A stretch of 26,040 nucleotides of DNA from Perkinsus chesapeaki (GCA_013115145.1 JAAPAO010000513.1:1-26040); one strand, 5' to 3'; counted from the first letter of the stretch, positions 1 through 10,986 are shown. The notes: generated by a model from the sequence alone, not told the origin. A program made the numbers and translations.

Positions 1-735
1 GTTACCTTTTCGCGATTTCCGCGGTAATCACTAGGCGGTTACCAGGTTTTCGTGATTTTCAGGTGCATCTCCATTATATCCCTGAAATCTACTCTAAAGA
101 CGGTTGAACTTTCAACGAGTCTCATGCATTCAATTTTCAGAGGTTCCACTTGAAAACGTAAGTAGCTAGGTTCATACATATGGTGAATGCATTAGTGGAG
201 TTAATGTAACGGTTTCTCAAAAAAAGGCGAGCGAAATTTTTGACCTTGTGCAACTGTCACAGGTGTGCCCGTATGTCGTATCTTGCGGTTGAACAGGGAC
301 AGACGCAACTGTCTAGCAGTGGGACACATACAGTACAACCAACAATCAAAAGTAACTTCAAGTTTACTAAGACTTTTTTTTGCTGTGAATCAGCAAGGCT
401 CAAGAAGTACCAACTCGGAAACGTCTCCGGAAGGAGAACGGCCAACCACGATGTCCGATGTGAGCATACCACGGGCAGGCTACCAGTTGAGGCGGTCCAA
501 GTGCTGCAATTTGCAGCCTGCAAAGCTTATTCGTCAGTGCCTCTGTCAATAGCCATAGAAGCGGGAGCTCTCCTCTCACCGCTGACTCCAAAATGGCATC
601 ACAGAGCGATGTCAATTCGAGCCAAGTGACGAAGCTCGACTTGACAACGGCAGCCCGATTGTCCGGAAGTTAGGGCTAGCCTGACTACCACAAAAAACTT
701 TGTTGAACGAGTTTCTACTGTCCTATTGCTAATAC

Positions 736-783
736 GTGCCACAGTGGCACTGCCACTTATTGAGTGGTTGGCTGTTAGCCAAC
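736..783. repeat. Cluster of short perfect hairpins
   Basis: Two perfect inverted repeats lie within 48 bp: gtgcca-cag-tggcac (736-750) and gttggct-gtt-agccaac (767-783). Between them is a weaker ccact/agtgg pair. Both main stems close on exactly three bases. No coding frame here looks real. The same 6-7 bp stem plus triloop design recurs elsewhere in the window. Function unknown. Confidence 0.6.
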
Positions 784-1322
784 GGATAACCGCATTTGCC
801 GTATGCACGCCTCCCTACCGATCTCTTGTCGACTTGAGTCTATTTTGTTCTAGTGTGATGCATACGTTGTGAGGCGTCTTGACTGCAAGCTTGTTTGTGT
901 CCGTCTTCCGTCAATATTTTCGGCCTCCCTTTGTGGACGGTAACAGAACTTCAACCCTCGGATTTCAACTCTCGGGCGAACAACAATTTGTGTGAGTTAA
1001 TGTATAGCGGTCGCAGATTTTTGTGATCAACTATAGTGCAGAGACCTGCGGAATGCAGGATGGGGGCATCGAATAGCTTTACCGAGTCGATGTTGGTCAG
1101 CCCAATCGAGAGTAACTGCGTGGCGAGACTGAATACTTCGAGCCTCAGAGATGAAGCTTGTGGATTCGCACCTTGGGACTCATTGCTTTGGTAGTTGTAC
1201 ACATGCCCCCTGCTGGACAAGTGAGTTCTAGTGAAGAGACTATGCCCTATTTGGCGTTGCAATATAAACGCACACTATGTTTCGGCTCTACGACCGGTAT
1301 TTGCTTCGGGAATCTTGAGGTT

Positions 1323-1404
1323 CAGCGCCAGTGGCGCTGGGCAACCTAGCGACGTAGGAACGTACGATTATACATCGCGCATGTCTGGACCCGTCGACGA
1401 CGGG
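1323..1404. repeat. Second hairpin cluster
   Basis: Perfect stems are cagcgcc-agt-ggcgctg (1323-1339) and cccgtc-gac-gacggg (1390-1404). A weak ccta/tagg pair lies between them. Both have three-base loops, like the cluster at 736-783. No gene is evident around them. Confidence 0.6.
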
Positions 1405-2456
1405 CCGCCGTTGAGCTGGGCGGGGATGCAGTAGGAGTTTTACGGTTTTACTTGCACTGAATTCCTCCCCGTATCTACCATTTGCAAACACTGAATTCGC
1501 GCCCCGTGAGTGACAAACTCCAAACTCATGTGACAATGCGAAGTTATAGTGCAAAAAACGTACACTCACAATAGTGATCTTCTCGAGGCGGCCTTCCCAT
1601 GAGGTAGTTAATATGTGTTTGTGCTCTAATCATTTCATTGTAACCTCGTCTGACGGTACCTGTTCAACTTTGCAAAATATGTGAGCCACAACCACCTTGC
1701 ATTTTTACCAGGCTCGCCGTTGAATTAATCTCATCCAACTCCGATACCAGCTGCGATATGCGGTCCTGAGGCCGACCAGTTGGAACCCTTCGATAACCAT
1801 CTTACATACTTCCAAGTCCTGCAATGGCGTCAAATCCAAAGGTTCGAGCTGCTCGGCTCCCACTCTCATGCACGAGCTGCTGGTATGAAGCTCACACGCT
1901 AGTCGCCATAACTTCCGGCAAGCTCGAAGAGTATCCAACGTGTAAACCTATTTAGGTGTTCAACGATTTAGGCTGTCCTGAGTTAACTAACCTGCAATTT
2001 CAAGTCGCTAGTGGTGGTCTCAAGAGCGGTCATCTTTGCGGGCATCTGTGCTGCTGTGATCAAGTGCTGCGGGTACCTGAACAACAACCGCTTTCGCAGA
2101 TCATGATATCTTCGACAAATCGCTAACAAATTAGTGTGGACAAATATTTCGATTAAAAGCACTACTGGAAATTGCAACTACTGCGGAAAACACCACCACT
2201 CCAACTCGGAATGGAATCCGTTTCTCACGCAGACAGAACTGCTAGCTGCTCGTCTATAATCCTCTTCGTTATAGTTGCCGCAGTTGTCAGGGCATCAGTT
2301 GAGCCCATCGTCAAACCTGGCTGCTCGGCCATCGATAAGTTTTTATAACTCTGACATTCCTTCCGTAGACTGCGCGTTTCGGTGAGCCGACATGTGAGGA
2401 CACTATCACTAACTCAACATACCAAGCCGGGAAGAAAGGAATACCATGTGAAAAAA

Positions 2457-3579
2457 TCAGCTGCTGAAAATGAGTCTGGCGATGAATCCAGCAACCAACG
2501 CCATGATGCTTATCTCGTTCATCGTCACAGGCATCTGCAAAAAAGTAGAAGGCGACCTCGGGAGAATCGAGTTACCTTCGCCACCGTCTGAAAACCTGGG
2601 TTCCGATATTTCCCTTCGGGGCACCAGTCTCCTTTCAAGGCGATCAGCGGCTCTAGAGGAGCTCCTGTCACAAGTCCAGAGCCTTCCGTAGACCACCTTA
2701 AATGATTAACACCATAAAACGTCACGTTAATGTGAGAGTGTTTCATTCCTTGACTAAAATGCAGTGAGGTTACCAGTAGATAGAGAACTTATCTTCCGTC
2801 AACCGCCAGAGGCGACTGAATGCAGCCACAGCTCTTCGACCATCACCTTTGTTATCTGAAAACGTTTCCAAGTTTGCAGCACTGGCAGATGGCAAGCAAC
2901 CCAACCTATAAGAATCTTCCTCTCCAGGTCCCCCTTCGGCATGAAGATCCTCTCAGGTAGCTGACCGCACCTCTCTGGAACGGCCAAACATGTCGTGATG
3001 AGACGAACGAAAAACGGTGAAGATGCCCTGATTAAAGGAGATGGCGGGAAAATGGAACTATAAGAACCTATCAAGACTACGGTTTGGTCGTAGTCTCTGA
3101 CACGCCCGGAATTTTTTCGAAACGTACTCCTGTACAAGTCTCTTGCAGGTAACTATGTAGTGGATGTGGAAAGTTTCCGCTGGAAACTAACGGAAATGAA
3201 TCCGAGTTTTACACGACCAAAATATGCTTCGAGAATGTATAACAGCTACAGCCGGGTTCACTTCGATGTATTGTATTTTGAGTAATCCTTCCTTGGTGGT
3301 GAAACAAACGGCTGCCCCACAATCGGTGAAAGAATTGGCAAGTACCAACCTAGCAGGCTCGGTACTGAAACTGAACGAATATCCCACCCCTCGAGATGGC
3401 ATTGTTTGAAGAAAGGTCTTCTTCTCACCCCATAGCCTCCACAGCAGCTTCTGTTTGCAGCTTCCATACCAGAAAATCAACACGAGGATGATGGAAGGAG
3501 AGGAATTTAGGGCGCTGATCGGACTGAGACGAGAGGTGAGATGAGTGAATGAACCAGCTGGTAGGAGAATACGGCCCAC
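2457..3579 (-). pseudogene. Exon remnants of the multipass membrane family
   Basis: Two pieces resemble parts of the better preserved minus-strand membrane gene at 5417-7483. At 2457-2534 a T-rich acceptor (ttttttgcag on the minus strand) precedes a 25-residue hydrophobic end with NEISIMALVAGFIARLIFSS. It resembles the SVLTILALLVGMLNEKII exon of that gene but stops early. Near 3460-3510 a frame reads SSPSIILVLIF directly before a gtatgg donor. That matches the PSFILYCIII and PSLAVYGSIL exon ends found at about 4.7, 11.95 and 15.7 kb. The DNA between gives open frames (2799-3137, 3187-3579) that I cannot splice into one product. Either an eroded gene copy or a divergent paralogue whose other exons I cannot place. 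Confidence 0.3.
3172..3188. repeat. Perfect 7-bp hairpin with triloop
   Basis: The sequence agtttcc-gct-ggaaact is a perfect inverted repeat with a three-base loop. Another of this shape, gcaagc-att-gcttgc, lies at 3660-3674. Confidence 0.6.
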
Positions 3580-3759
3580 GGCTAAACTAGTCGCTGGAAT
3601 ACGTCGACGACGACTGTGATATAAAAATGATATTTCCGCTTAATTTATAATAAAAATTAGCAAGCATTGCTTGCCAAGCGAATCGAGCAAGGTTTCATAT
3701 ATCAATTCCGTCTAAGTTATCATTTATAGATTGATTATATCCCGTATCTTAATTCAAGT

Positions 3760-3850
3760 CCTCAACCGACGAAGGCCAACAGAATCGCTACGAGAGTTGC
3801 TGTAATACCAATGATAATACTATATAAACATTTCAGCCAAGTCCTGCACT
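3760..3850 (-). pseudogene. Fragment of the repeated transmembrane exon
   Basis: The minus strand reads LYSIIIGITATLVAILLAF here. The DNA (tagtattatcattggtatta) aligns with the tgtattatcatcggtgg segment of the 217-bp repeats at 4634 and 11846. No complete exon can be drawn, so I take it as an older, more diverged copy of the same exon. Confidence 0.3.
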
Positions 3851-4154
3851 TACGTTCACCGAGAAGGGCATGTTGAACTCCCAAACTCCCTGCGAGTTCT
3901 GATCGGGATTAAGTTTCTAAAACAGGCTAAATTAATAACAACCTTTTACACATATCTTACACTTTCGTCATGTATTTGGAAGGTCAGGGCGCTTCTAGTC
4001 TCCAATGTGTGCGGCAAGGGCGGACCAGGCTCCCCTGCAAAACACAAAGCCCTCCTTCGATGAGTGTTGATGCTTCCCCGATACCTCCAGATCTTACAGA
4101 GCTTGGTTGCCGAGCTGTTGGCGAGGGAAATACGCCTGACAGAATTTTCCTGTA

Positions 4155-4421
4155 TCACCAAATTTCGGTTGCCTCCCCCCTACTTCCATCAAAAACTGGT
4201 CCTTCAAGGTTGCCAAGAACTCCGGTGGTCCCGATAGCCCAGGCAATCATAACCGCAGCGGAGAAGGCAAAAATACGATTAGCGAGGGACGCTAAAAGAG
4301 GGGAGTCGCTGACCGTAACCGGGAAACCACCGAAAAGAACGAAATGTGTTTTTATGAAGCCCAGGATAAAAGCATGACTCATATCCCGGGCACTTGTTAA
4401 GAGTAGATTAGCGAAGGTCAC
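4155..4421 (-). pseudogene. Hydrophobic exon fragment, membrane family
   Basis: An 88-codon open frame on the minus strand holds two hydrophobic segments. One is around FILGFIKTHFVLFGGFPV and the other is IFAFSAAVMIAWAIGTTGVL. They lie between other minus-strand membrane-family pieces and have the right orientation to be part of one. I could not find donor and acceptor sites joining it to the neighbouring exons, so it may be a remnant or an internal exon of a partly readable gene. No family identified. Confidence 0.3.
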
Positions 4422-4633
4422 AAGGAATCATTGAACGGGATAAAGCATCGACTTAGTCACCGAGGGGACCTCGCGAGGTAATTGCTAGTGTGAAAACCGC
4501 ACCAGCATGACGGTGATATAATTGTCGATATCAATAAACCAACTCACTTTTCATCGTATTTTTCTGGTTCCATCCACCGATAACACTATAAAGTGATAGC
4601 GTGAGTAAAGGTAGAGATGATACAGCAGTTAAT

Positions 4634-4850
4634 AAGGTCGGATATCTGATAGTTAATAATATATTATTTATTTACATTTAGTTACATAATCTCCTTTGAT
4701 AACATCAGACCATTAAGTGAACCATTTTTACATATCAATAATACCACAGGCCCACCGATGATAATACAATATAAAATAAAGGATGGTATCTGACACATCA
4801 AAACATAAAGCTGAGCAGAGGATCCGCCGGCTCTCATTCCGAGGAATTTC
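4634..4850 (-). repeat. 217-bp dispersed repeat, copy 1
   Basis: This segment matches 11846-12062 over 217 bp with no indels and five substitutions, about 97.7 percent identity by direct comparison. On the minus strand it carries an acceptor-like tgtcag followed by IPSFILYCIIIGGPVVLL, a transmembrane exon of the local membrane family, then an AT-rich tail. The ends are not inverted repeats and no target duplication is visible. It therefore looks like a recently copied gene fragment rather than a MITE. Confidence 0.85.
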
Positions 4851-5416
4851 TGAGTAACTGGTAAAACCAATCTTGACAGAACTGTTGTTAAATGACTTGC
4901 CCTAAATGCACGAAAGGATTAGTCGATTTGGTTTGTCATTATGGTTGCACATGCCCATAATGACTACTCAGAGCTCAAGTAGATCACTAACAAACGATTA
5001 TGTTTATTATTGATCCAAATCATCGAGAAAAGCAGCGCTCTCTCGAGCTAGCCGAGCAAGTATGGACCAAAAACTAACCGCACAGGCAAAATATTATTCC
5101 CTAAAATATTGCAAACTCGCTGGAATTCCAAATCCACGTCAGCTGCCCGGTGCAGTAAAACATAAGAGATCGTTTTTTTTCGGTTTTCCCGAAATCTTGA
5201 GTATTATTGACATATCAAACATGAATAAGCAGCTCAGTACGTATCGGCATGTCGCACATGAACCGATGCACCAGCTGCACTACTGTAGACTTTTAAGAAC
5301 TACTTATCATACACGCTTTGCAGTTTTGAGCGTGATTTCTCGATGGACGTTCTGGCTTCAGCGAAAAAATTTACCGAAATTTTCGCCAAAAATACGGAAA
5401 ATAGAGGAATAGCCTC

Positions 5417-5977
5417 TCAAGTAGTTCGGCTCCTTACTGATTTTAAGATAGTTTTTTCCAATACTTCCTCAGTCAAAGGCGGAATAACCCTTTTGCATCC
5501 TGAAAATTAAAATACCCATCACCCGACATTTCAAGATCACTCACCTAGTCGACCGAATATATCTGTACCCACCACGGCGGCGATGATCTTCTCATTCAAC
5601 ATGCCAACCAATAATGCGAGAATCGTCAACACCGACCAATTTAGGTTATCTGTGGTCATTCAAAGTTAAATTCGGAGAACTCGCACTTACCAACAAGAGC
5701 AAACCAAATTGTCAGTTTTGTCAATCCAGCAGTGCAGAGAAACTCTAGTGGGCCTCCAGATGGCGCCAACAGGAACAGTATTGATCCTAAGATCTCAAGT
5801 GAGAGGGTGCCGCAACCGATAAAACTATGTAGTATCTTGACAAGGAACTGTCGGGCGGAATGGTCTCTGTCAAACTTACTGGGGGGAACTTATTAGCATG
5901 CCACACCAGTGGCAATGGGAATGGGGCATCCAGGATACTAGACCACGACATGTCCGCAAAGCTGGTCCATACCAGAT
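5417..5977 (-). CDS. Multipass membrane protein, 3' exons
   Basis: Four exons splice cleanly on the minus strand: 5880-5977, 5691-5793, 5545-5649 and 5417-5499, with introns of 86, 41 and 45 bp. All donors are GTAAGT or GTGAGT-like and phases agree throughout. The reading includes ILGSILFLLAPSGGPLEF, LTKLTIWFALV, and WSVLTILALLVGMLNEKI. It ends with a polar tail (CKRVIPPLTEEVLEKT) before TGA at 5417-5419, so this is a true C-terminus after at least three hydrophobic segments. The upstream acceptor at 5978-5979 is phase 2, and I cannot find its partner exon with confidence. The 5' exon at 7274-7483 is the likely start of the same gene. The product is an integral membrane protein of unknown function; I recognise no transporter signature. 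The frame is intact, so this may be the functional member of the local family. Confidence 0.6.
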
Positions 5978-6640
5978 CTACCAACAACAAGAGCGAGTCG
6001 GGAGATTAATGTTAGGTGTTGAGAATGAATTAGACTATTTCAAAATACTGTTATTGAGTTCACGAAGGATCGCTTGAATGATCACTTGGCCAATCAAGCC
6101 CTTTGAGACAATATGAGATCACTGTGCGCTCATCGTTGGCGAGCGCGCCACGACTGCAGCTTAACGTGCAGAGCGGGGCCTTATCAACCGTATCGTAAGC
6201 TTAGTAGTATTTTGCATCAATCATTTCAAAACTAAGAAAGCCACATCAGAAATTCATTTGATCGCTCGGCGATTGAGCTGTCGGACTTCACCGTAGCGGC
6301 CAGCCACCATTTCGGTTTTTTATCTCCGACAGTATCCTGCCTGTGATCTACACCTCTTAAAAGATATCTTACAAAGCTCCTCGCCCTGTGGACTCCCACG
6401 AAAGAAGGAAGCCCAATCGGTACTGTTATAAGATCTTACAATGCAAACTGAGCCCGCGTGGTCACAACTATATGTTTGGCCATAAGGTCTATTCTACAAG
6501 ATTCACTGCACTCTACCAATGTATACGTGAATTAAAATATTTTATAATAACAATTGCTTTTTACAATATTAAAGACGTTCAACTTTCCAAACGAACGGAG
6601 CTCACCATTCTTCATGAACGTATTGATACCGCTGGCTAGG

Positions 6641-6997
6641 AAGATTCTTGCCGATAAAAACTTGAGGATTATCGAACCTGAACATTTCACAGTTCCACAA
6701 ACTACCTCAAATGATACGCCTCACTGTTGGTAAGATCCGATATGAACAACATTAATGAGGCCTCGACGAGCAGTCTATCGCAACCACTCCACAGCAGCTC
6801 CCGGCCGACTTCGCCAAGCTGCGAATCTCCAGTATTTGAGGATTGGTTCAGCAACAACCTTGTACGCGATATGTCAGTGCTCATCCCAAATCACTTACAA
6901 GTGCACCACTGCAAATATAATGCCTTGGACAGCTACAGCTTTTGTGTTGGTTGAAAAAATCGTCAAGTATAAGCTGGATAACATCCCGCAAAACTGA
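6641..6997 (-). CDS. Possible middle exons of membrane gene
   Basis: Minus-strand frames here can be linked into TPATASVAQFCGMLSSLYLT and AVAVQGIIFAVVHL, ending at a GTAAGT donor (about 6901). The next acceptor (tacaag, about 6861) continues in frame as LLLLNQSSNTGDSQLGEVG and LVEASLMLFISDLTNSEAY. The junctions to the 7274-7483 exon upstream and the 5880-5977 exon downstream are out of phase or missing. The model is therefore incomplete or the gene is damaged here. Low confidence. Confidence 0.25.
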
Positions 6998-7090
6998 GCA
7001 ACGGAAGCAGTGGCTGGAGTCCTTGTAGGTGGGTATTTAGTGACGAGGGAATTTCAGCGCAGTTTTTGCAAAGTGCAAGGATTGCACTAA

Positions 7091-7110
7091 CCACTGGCGA
7101 GGCCCAGTGG
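7091..7110. repeat. Perfect 7-bp inverted repeat, 6-base loop
   Basis: The arms ccactgg (7091-7097) and ccagtgg (7104-7110) flank cgaggc. It lies in the unresolved middle of the membrane-protein region. Confidence 0.5.
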
Positions 7111-7273
7111 AGTCCAGTGCTGGTGGGTGGTCTAGAAATCGTCGGCATTTCCAAGATACTGAGTAGCCGATCTTGTCGCATGACATTCAGTACATACGAG
7201 GATCAGAAAGTTTATGAAAACGTACAGACGAGGTTAACCGTGCACTCTCGGTTGTAAAAAGATTCCTCCTTAC

Positions 7274-7483
7274 CAGTATTGTGAGGATGACCATGGCCAA
7301 TACAGAGTTCACAGTAATAATGCCGCAAGGGCCGTAGATGACTTCTGAGTTCTCAATGAAGCTCGAGAACGCAAAGGCTTGGGCCAAAACTAAATAAGGG
7401 AGAAAGTGGACCGTTAAAGTTGATACAAAACCTAATTGTGCAACGATGATCGGAAAAGTAGCGCTACTGTTCATCGACATCAT
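7274..7483 (-). CDS. Membrane protein 5' exon
   Basis: An open frame of 70 codons starts at ATG 7481-7483 (alternatives at 7478-7480 and 7472-7474) and ends at a strong GTAAGG donor (minus strand, 7269-7273), phase 0. It encodes a short polar start (MMSMNSSATF) and then hydrophobic segments around GFVSTLTVHFLPYLVLAQAF and ITVNSVLAMVILTIL. This fits the N-terminus of a multipass membrane protein. It lies about 1.3 kb upstream of the clean 3' exons at 5417-5977 on the same strand, so the two probably belong to one gene, but the intervening exons are not resolved. No family assigned. Confidence 0.45.
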
Positions 7484-7639
7484 TTACTGCTATTATTTAT
7501 CAATTTCATAATCTCTATTAGTTTTCGAAATTCTTTATCAAATTATCCTGGTAAACACACCGAATTTCTTGGCGCGCGACATATAGGCGGGACGTCGCTA
7601 AGCTTACAAATGATCTTCGTGGCGAGGAACCTCTGAAGA

Positions 7640-9203
7640 GGCATGTCGGATTCCTTTTGGTCTACCATGTAAAAAAACAACAAGAAAAAAACGATGATAG
7701 TTTCCAACGCAACTTCGAACTAACTATGGAGATAATACGAGCCATATTTCTAATGCATTACGATTAGAACTTCTAATTTAGAAGAGCCGCCTCCAACACA
7801 AATGAAGAACGACGAGACAGCAACTACCGCCATCATCAAGTACAACTGCCGGGTGAGTTATTTCAGTCCTTCTCTGTCAGCGAGATGATCAATGTTATAG
7901 TGCGACACTATCAGTGTCGAATTACTGGGACTGCTCGCCACCGCTGCCGGTGATCGGGAAGATTAAGTCAACGGTCGGCAGCAGCCACTCTTTCGCAAAC
8001 TTAATTCGATTCACAGTGTGAATTCCACAAAGTTCCAATTAAGTATCAACCGGATAAGTGTGCACTCCTCCTCCTCCTCGTATACTCGTCGAAGTCAGCT
8101 CTTCCATTGGTACGCGAATTTACTTATTCCCGCGCCGTCATTATTCGATAACAATAATCATAGTGTCAAAAAGTGTCTCAGACGCATCGATTATGGATGC
8201 TTCGAGCCGGCTTCTCAACTCCCGTCGCGGGGAATTCCCACGACGATAAGGGATTCAACCAGTACAGCTGCCATGGGTTACAATTTGGCATGCGAATACC
8301 AAAATATACGCTCACCTGCACTTGTACAGATGAGCATCTTATAAACCTGGCTTCAGCTACTTCTCATCCAGGTCGTTCACTACAGACCCCAAGCCAGAGC
8401 TTTAAAACTACTGTCGATGCGGCTCAGCTCATGCTACGAAATGATATCGACTACCGTTGCCCGTGTCGGTATGAATACAGAGGTCAGATGCCGCAGCGAG
8501 GAAATATATTTTCCGAGACGGGAAAACACCGAGCCGTGGCGCCTGGGCAAGGCGTTTTGACTCTGCTAGTCATCCGCCGCCGGTCTGCCCCTGGTGCAGC
8601 ACCACGAGGAATCAAGAGACCCGGAAACGAGGACACTGCCGTTGTGGAGGAATCGGAAACCCTGTCTTGGCGGACGGCGACCGAATGAAACGGTTGTAGT
8701 CCGCCGCGGATCATCCATCTCGCAGAAAAAAATTGAAGAAGATCTTGGCTCGAACGGTGGTTGGTCACCCGTGCCGTCGCAGTCATCAAAGGAAAAGTTG
8801 AGAGCTTGCGAGGCCCAGGATGTACGGGACAGCACGCAGGAACAAAAGCAGCAATAGGAAATTTCCAATATGACCACTGCTGGTTTAAAATGATTAATGT
8901 ACCACCGGAAATGATGATGGAGCAATAAGGCTTGAAGACGTGGACGAGCTCGAGTTTGAAAACTGCTCACAACAACCGCTCGCTTCGCCAACGCTCCTCT
9001 CCATGTGACGTGGCGCGGAAGTCGGTCGCGGGAGTGCCATTGTTTGGGCGGATATTTTCTCTATCTCGTTTTGCATTTTATCTACTCCATCACGGGATCA
9101 TCAAATCGTGCTGTCGATTTCAAGTTTGTCAATCCAGGGGGAGACCGACCCACTTCACTTTGTGCCTCTGTATACAATCGCTCCTAAACTCTTTTACGGA
9201 CCA
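7640..9203. other. Open but unassignable stretch
   Basis: Between about 8020 and 9080 several long frames overlap on both strands: plus 8173-8688 and 8594-8857, minus 8484-8789, 8566-8991 and 8894-9076. The plus frame 8594-8857 has a hydrophilic, protein-like end with KKIEEDLGSNGGWSPV. The minus frame 8894-9076 starts MQNEIEKISAQTMALPRPT and has a Ser-rich tract. They cannot all be real and no homology decides between them. The overlap may reflect the locally higher GC content, which lowers stop frequency. Confidence 0.3.
7897..7919. repeat. Overlapping alternative hairpins
   Basis: Two perfect hairpins share bases: atagtg-cga-cactat (7897-7911) and cgacact-atc-agtgtcg (7903-7919). Only one can form at a time. 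Both have three-base loops. Confidence 0.6.
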
Positions 9204-9510
9204 ATGTTATCTACTTCACACCTTCTCATCACACTGGCTGTTTCCGGCCCTTCCGTTGCCAGCAGCATGTTACCCAGTCGATTAACGATGGAAACCATTT
9301 ACCATTCTTCAACACCCCACGCGGGCTCTAGTATAAACTAGTCGGGGAAATCTGATCTGCCTTCACAGCTACTCAGTAGACTAACCCCGCCGAGGTTACC
9401 TCAGTTCTCAGTGGGAAGCTGTGAACTCTTCGGCAATCTAACTCTACTTTCATGTTGCTCATACTATAGTAGAAATGAGTAATGTCTACATCACTGCAGT
9501 ACAAAGCAGC
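9204..9510 (+). pseudogene. Truncated copy of the secreted Cys-rich gene
   Basis: The first exon matches the gene at 10369-10986: it begins MLSTSHLLITLAVS against MLSTSYLFITLAVT, a signal peptide in both. The exon 1 donor of the intact copy (gcaggtaaac) corresponds to an altered aaccatttac here, so the splice site is lost. From about 9370 to 9510 the sequence instead aligns with the region downstream of the intact gene's stop (about 11025-11150, shared ctcagttytcag and a gcaa-ctaact block). Exons 2-4 are therefore missing, consistent with an internal deletion after duplication. Read straight through, the frame stops at about 9341. Confidence 0.6.
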
Positions 9511-9524
9511 TTCAATACAAATTC

Positions 9525-9768
9525 GACACAACTCGTCCAACAGCAATACCGTTTTCATCTAAATGCTCTAGCGGCCTCACCGTCGCATTAAATCTTTCCC
9601 AAACATGTCGCGCTTCGCTCCGCTGCTACACAGGGTTCAGCAGGGGAGGGAAAGCAGTTCTGCTGCTATCACATCACTGTTATCGTTCCCTAACTGAACC
9701 CACCCATCCTGGACCGCCCGAGTCGGAAGAGCTGCGATAATTTTTGCGCACCAAGATTCACGTTTTGA
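9525..9768 (-). pseudogene. Decayed PPIL6-like cyclophilin fragment
   Basis: On the minus strand this segment aligns with 12563-12809, the middle of the intact cyclophilin-like gene (about residues 155-240). Long shared blocks include tcatctaaatgctctagcgg, gcgcttcgctccgctgc and gaccgcccgagtc. Indels of a few bases and a roughly 10-20 bp loss in the middle break the frame, and both ends of the gene are absent. It sits next to the truncated secreted-protein copy in the same relative order and orientation as the intact pair, so the two were duplicated together. Confidence 0.8.
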
Positions 9769-10257
9769 GGCGCAGAAAAAAGCGATGGTGCATCACGATA
9801 AGAATCACCATCTCATGGATGGATGGCATCCACCAAGCAGATATTGATGTGAGAGTTCACAACACTTGGCAAAACCTCAACAAGAATTCTTCTCTCAATC
9901 TCTTGTGGAAGGTCATGACGTCACCGTCACGAGGACAACTTGAAATCTTGCAATACTTTCGGGCTGGAAGAAGTTTCTGCACGCATGCACAACTGCACGG
10001 AGACGAGCAAGCGTGTGCTGAATCTTAATATTGGCAATGAAGCCATGATGATATACTCAAGGCTGATACTACATACGATCGCGTGGGTTGGAAAATCGTT
10101 CGTCAACATTTCGCGGGAGCATGAATCGGTAAAGTTCGGGATGCCACCACAGTAGTAGACTGCTGCAATCCTGTCCAGCCTGTTTTCCGCACAGCCCAGC
10201 CCTTGCAGTCTACCTCTCGATAGGAGGAGGGGGTTGTCCAGGACTGTGGAGTATTCT

Positions 10258-10330
10258 AACAAACTCCGGTTTGTTGAAGAAGTCGATGTGATGAGGCTAG
10301 CTCGAGGCGGACTTCGTTCTCTATAGAGAA
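10258..10330. repeat. Hairpin and palindrome upstream of secreted gene
   Basis: A perfect aacaaac-tccg-gtttgtt hairpin lies at 10258-10275 and a 14-base palindrome ttctctatagagaa at 10317-10330. The second is 38 bp before the start codon of the secreted cysteine-rich gene. They could be transcribed or promoter structures. No known site matches. Confidence 0.5.
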
Positions 10331-10368
10331 TATTGAACTTCCTCTCAGGGACCTTTGTACGCTTATAC

Positions 10369-10986
10369 ATGTTATCTACTTCATACCTTTTCATCACGCT
10401 GGCGGTTACCGCCTCTTTATCAACAGATGGAAGCAGGTAAACCCATTGCGATTTACGCTAAATACCCACAGCCCCCTTTGCTCAGCCCTCCACGAGAGCA
10501 AGCCATTGGAAGAGAGCTTCAGTCTGACTGTGAGTGTTAAAGGTCACTTTCTTGGCAGCCCATTCGTGTCAGTCTATTATATGAGACCACACCCTATAGG
10601 CAAGTGTGACCATTTTCCAGATCTATGCAAATGTGGCGCAAACGAACGTGCTCATCATTTCTATGATGTACCCCTCTGAATGATACTGTGATCAATTTAC
10701 ATCCTCCACATCAGGCTAACGGTCATGTTCTCGGCACAGTTTGTTCAGCGAAATGCAGCTCTTCGGAATGCCATCCCACACCCTTCAGCGTTCTTGGTGT
10801 CCAATGCCTATCCGAACAATGCTTCATCATCTGCAACGACGTAATCTGTTTCAACCCAGTTCCCTCTGTATTCCATTTCTCTTTCAGCATTCCCAGTGTC
10901 AGAGTGATGATGGTACCCCAGCCAAGTGCGGTCCCTATGACCCCAAGATCAAAGCACGAGTCTGCTACTTCCCTACCCCAAAGTAA
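10369..10986 (+). CDS. Secreted cysteine-rich protein, four exons
   Basis: Exons 10369-10436, 10472-10667, 10715-10840 and 10888-10986 join through introns of 35, 47 and 47 bp, all GT-AG, with phases that agree. They give 162 residues ending in TAA. The start MLSTSYLFITLAVTASLS is a clear signal peptide. The rest has 13 cysteines, with stretches CDHFPDLCKCGANERAHHFY, CSAKCSSSECHPTPF, and KARVCYFPTPK at the end, so a disulfide-rich extracellular or vacuolar protein is expected. No family is recognised. The first intron is the least certain part: a second acceptor 14 bp downstream (10484-10485) is out of frame, which favours the one used. A truncated paralogue lies 1.1 kb upstream. Confidence 0.7.

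Larger units (their letters stand above)
1..2456. other. Stretch without a supported gene
   Basis: ORFs up to 129 codons occur (for example 240-629, plus), but they overlap in several frames, match no family I recognise, and do not extend through GT-AG junctions. A minus-strand ORF at 1705-1938 reads somewhat like protein (around PLDLTPLQDLEVCKMVIEGF) but cannot be joined to anything. The visible structure is hairpin clusters near 736-783 and 1323-1404. Confidence 0.5.

Noticed and set aside
240-629. 129-codon plus-strand ORF
   Set aside because: Overlapping frames on both strands are equally open, the translation has no family resemblance, and no splice partners are seen.
4634-4850. MITE interpretation of the 217-bp repeat
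   Set aside because: The ends are not inverted repeats and there is no target site duplication.
6672-6699. 28-bp GT-AG intron linking minus-strand frames in the membrane gene
   Set aside because: It is shorter than every supported intron here (35-86 bp), so the in-frame join is probably chance.
9927-10397. 156-codon minus-strand ORF
   Set aside because: About one ORF of this length is expected by chance in a window this size. It overlaps the signal-peptide exon of the secreted gene, and its translation is not recognisable.
10369-10986. Transthyretin-like domain in the secreted protein (VSVKGHFLGSPFVSVYY)
   Set aside because: The short similarity does not extend. The cysteine pattern and the rest of the protein do not fit, and the host does not look like a nematode.
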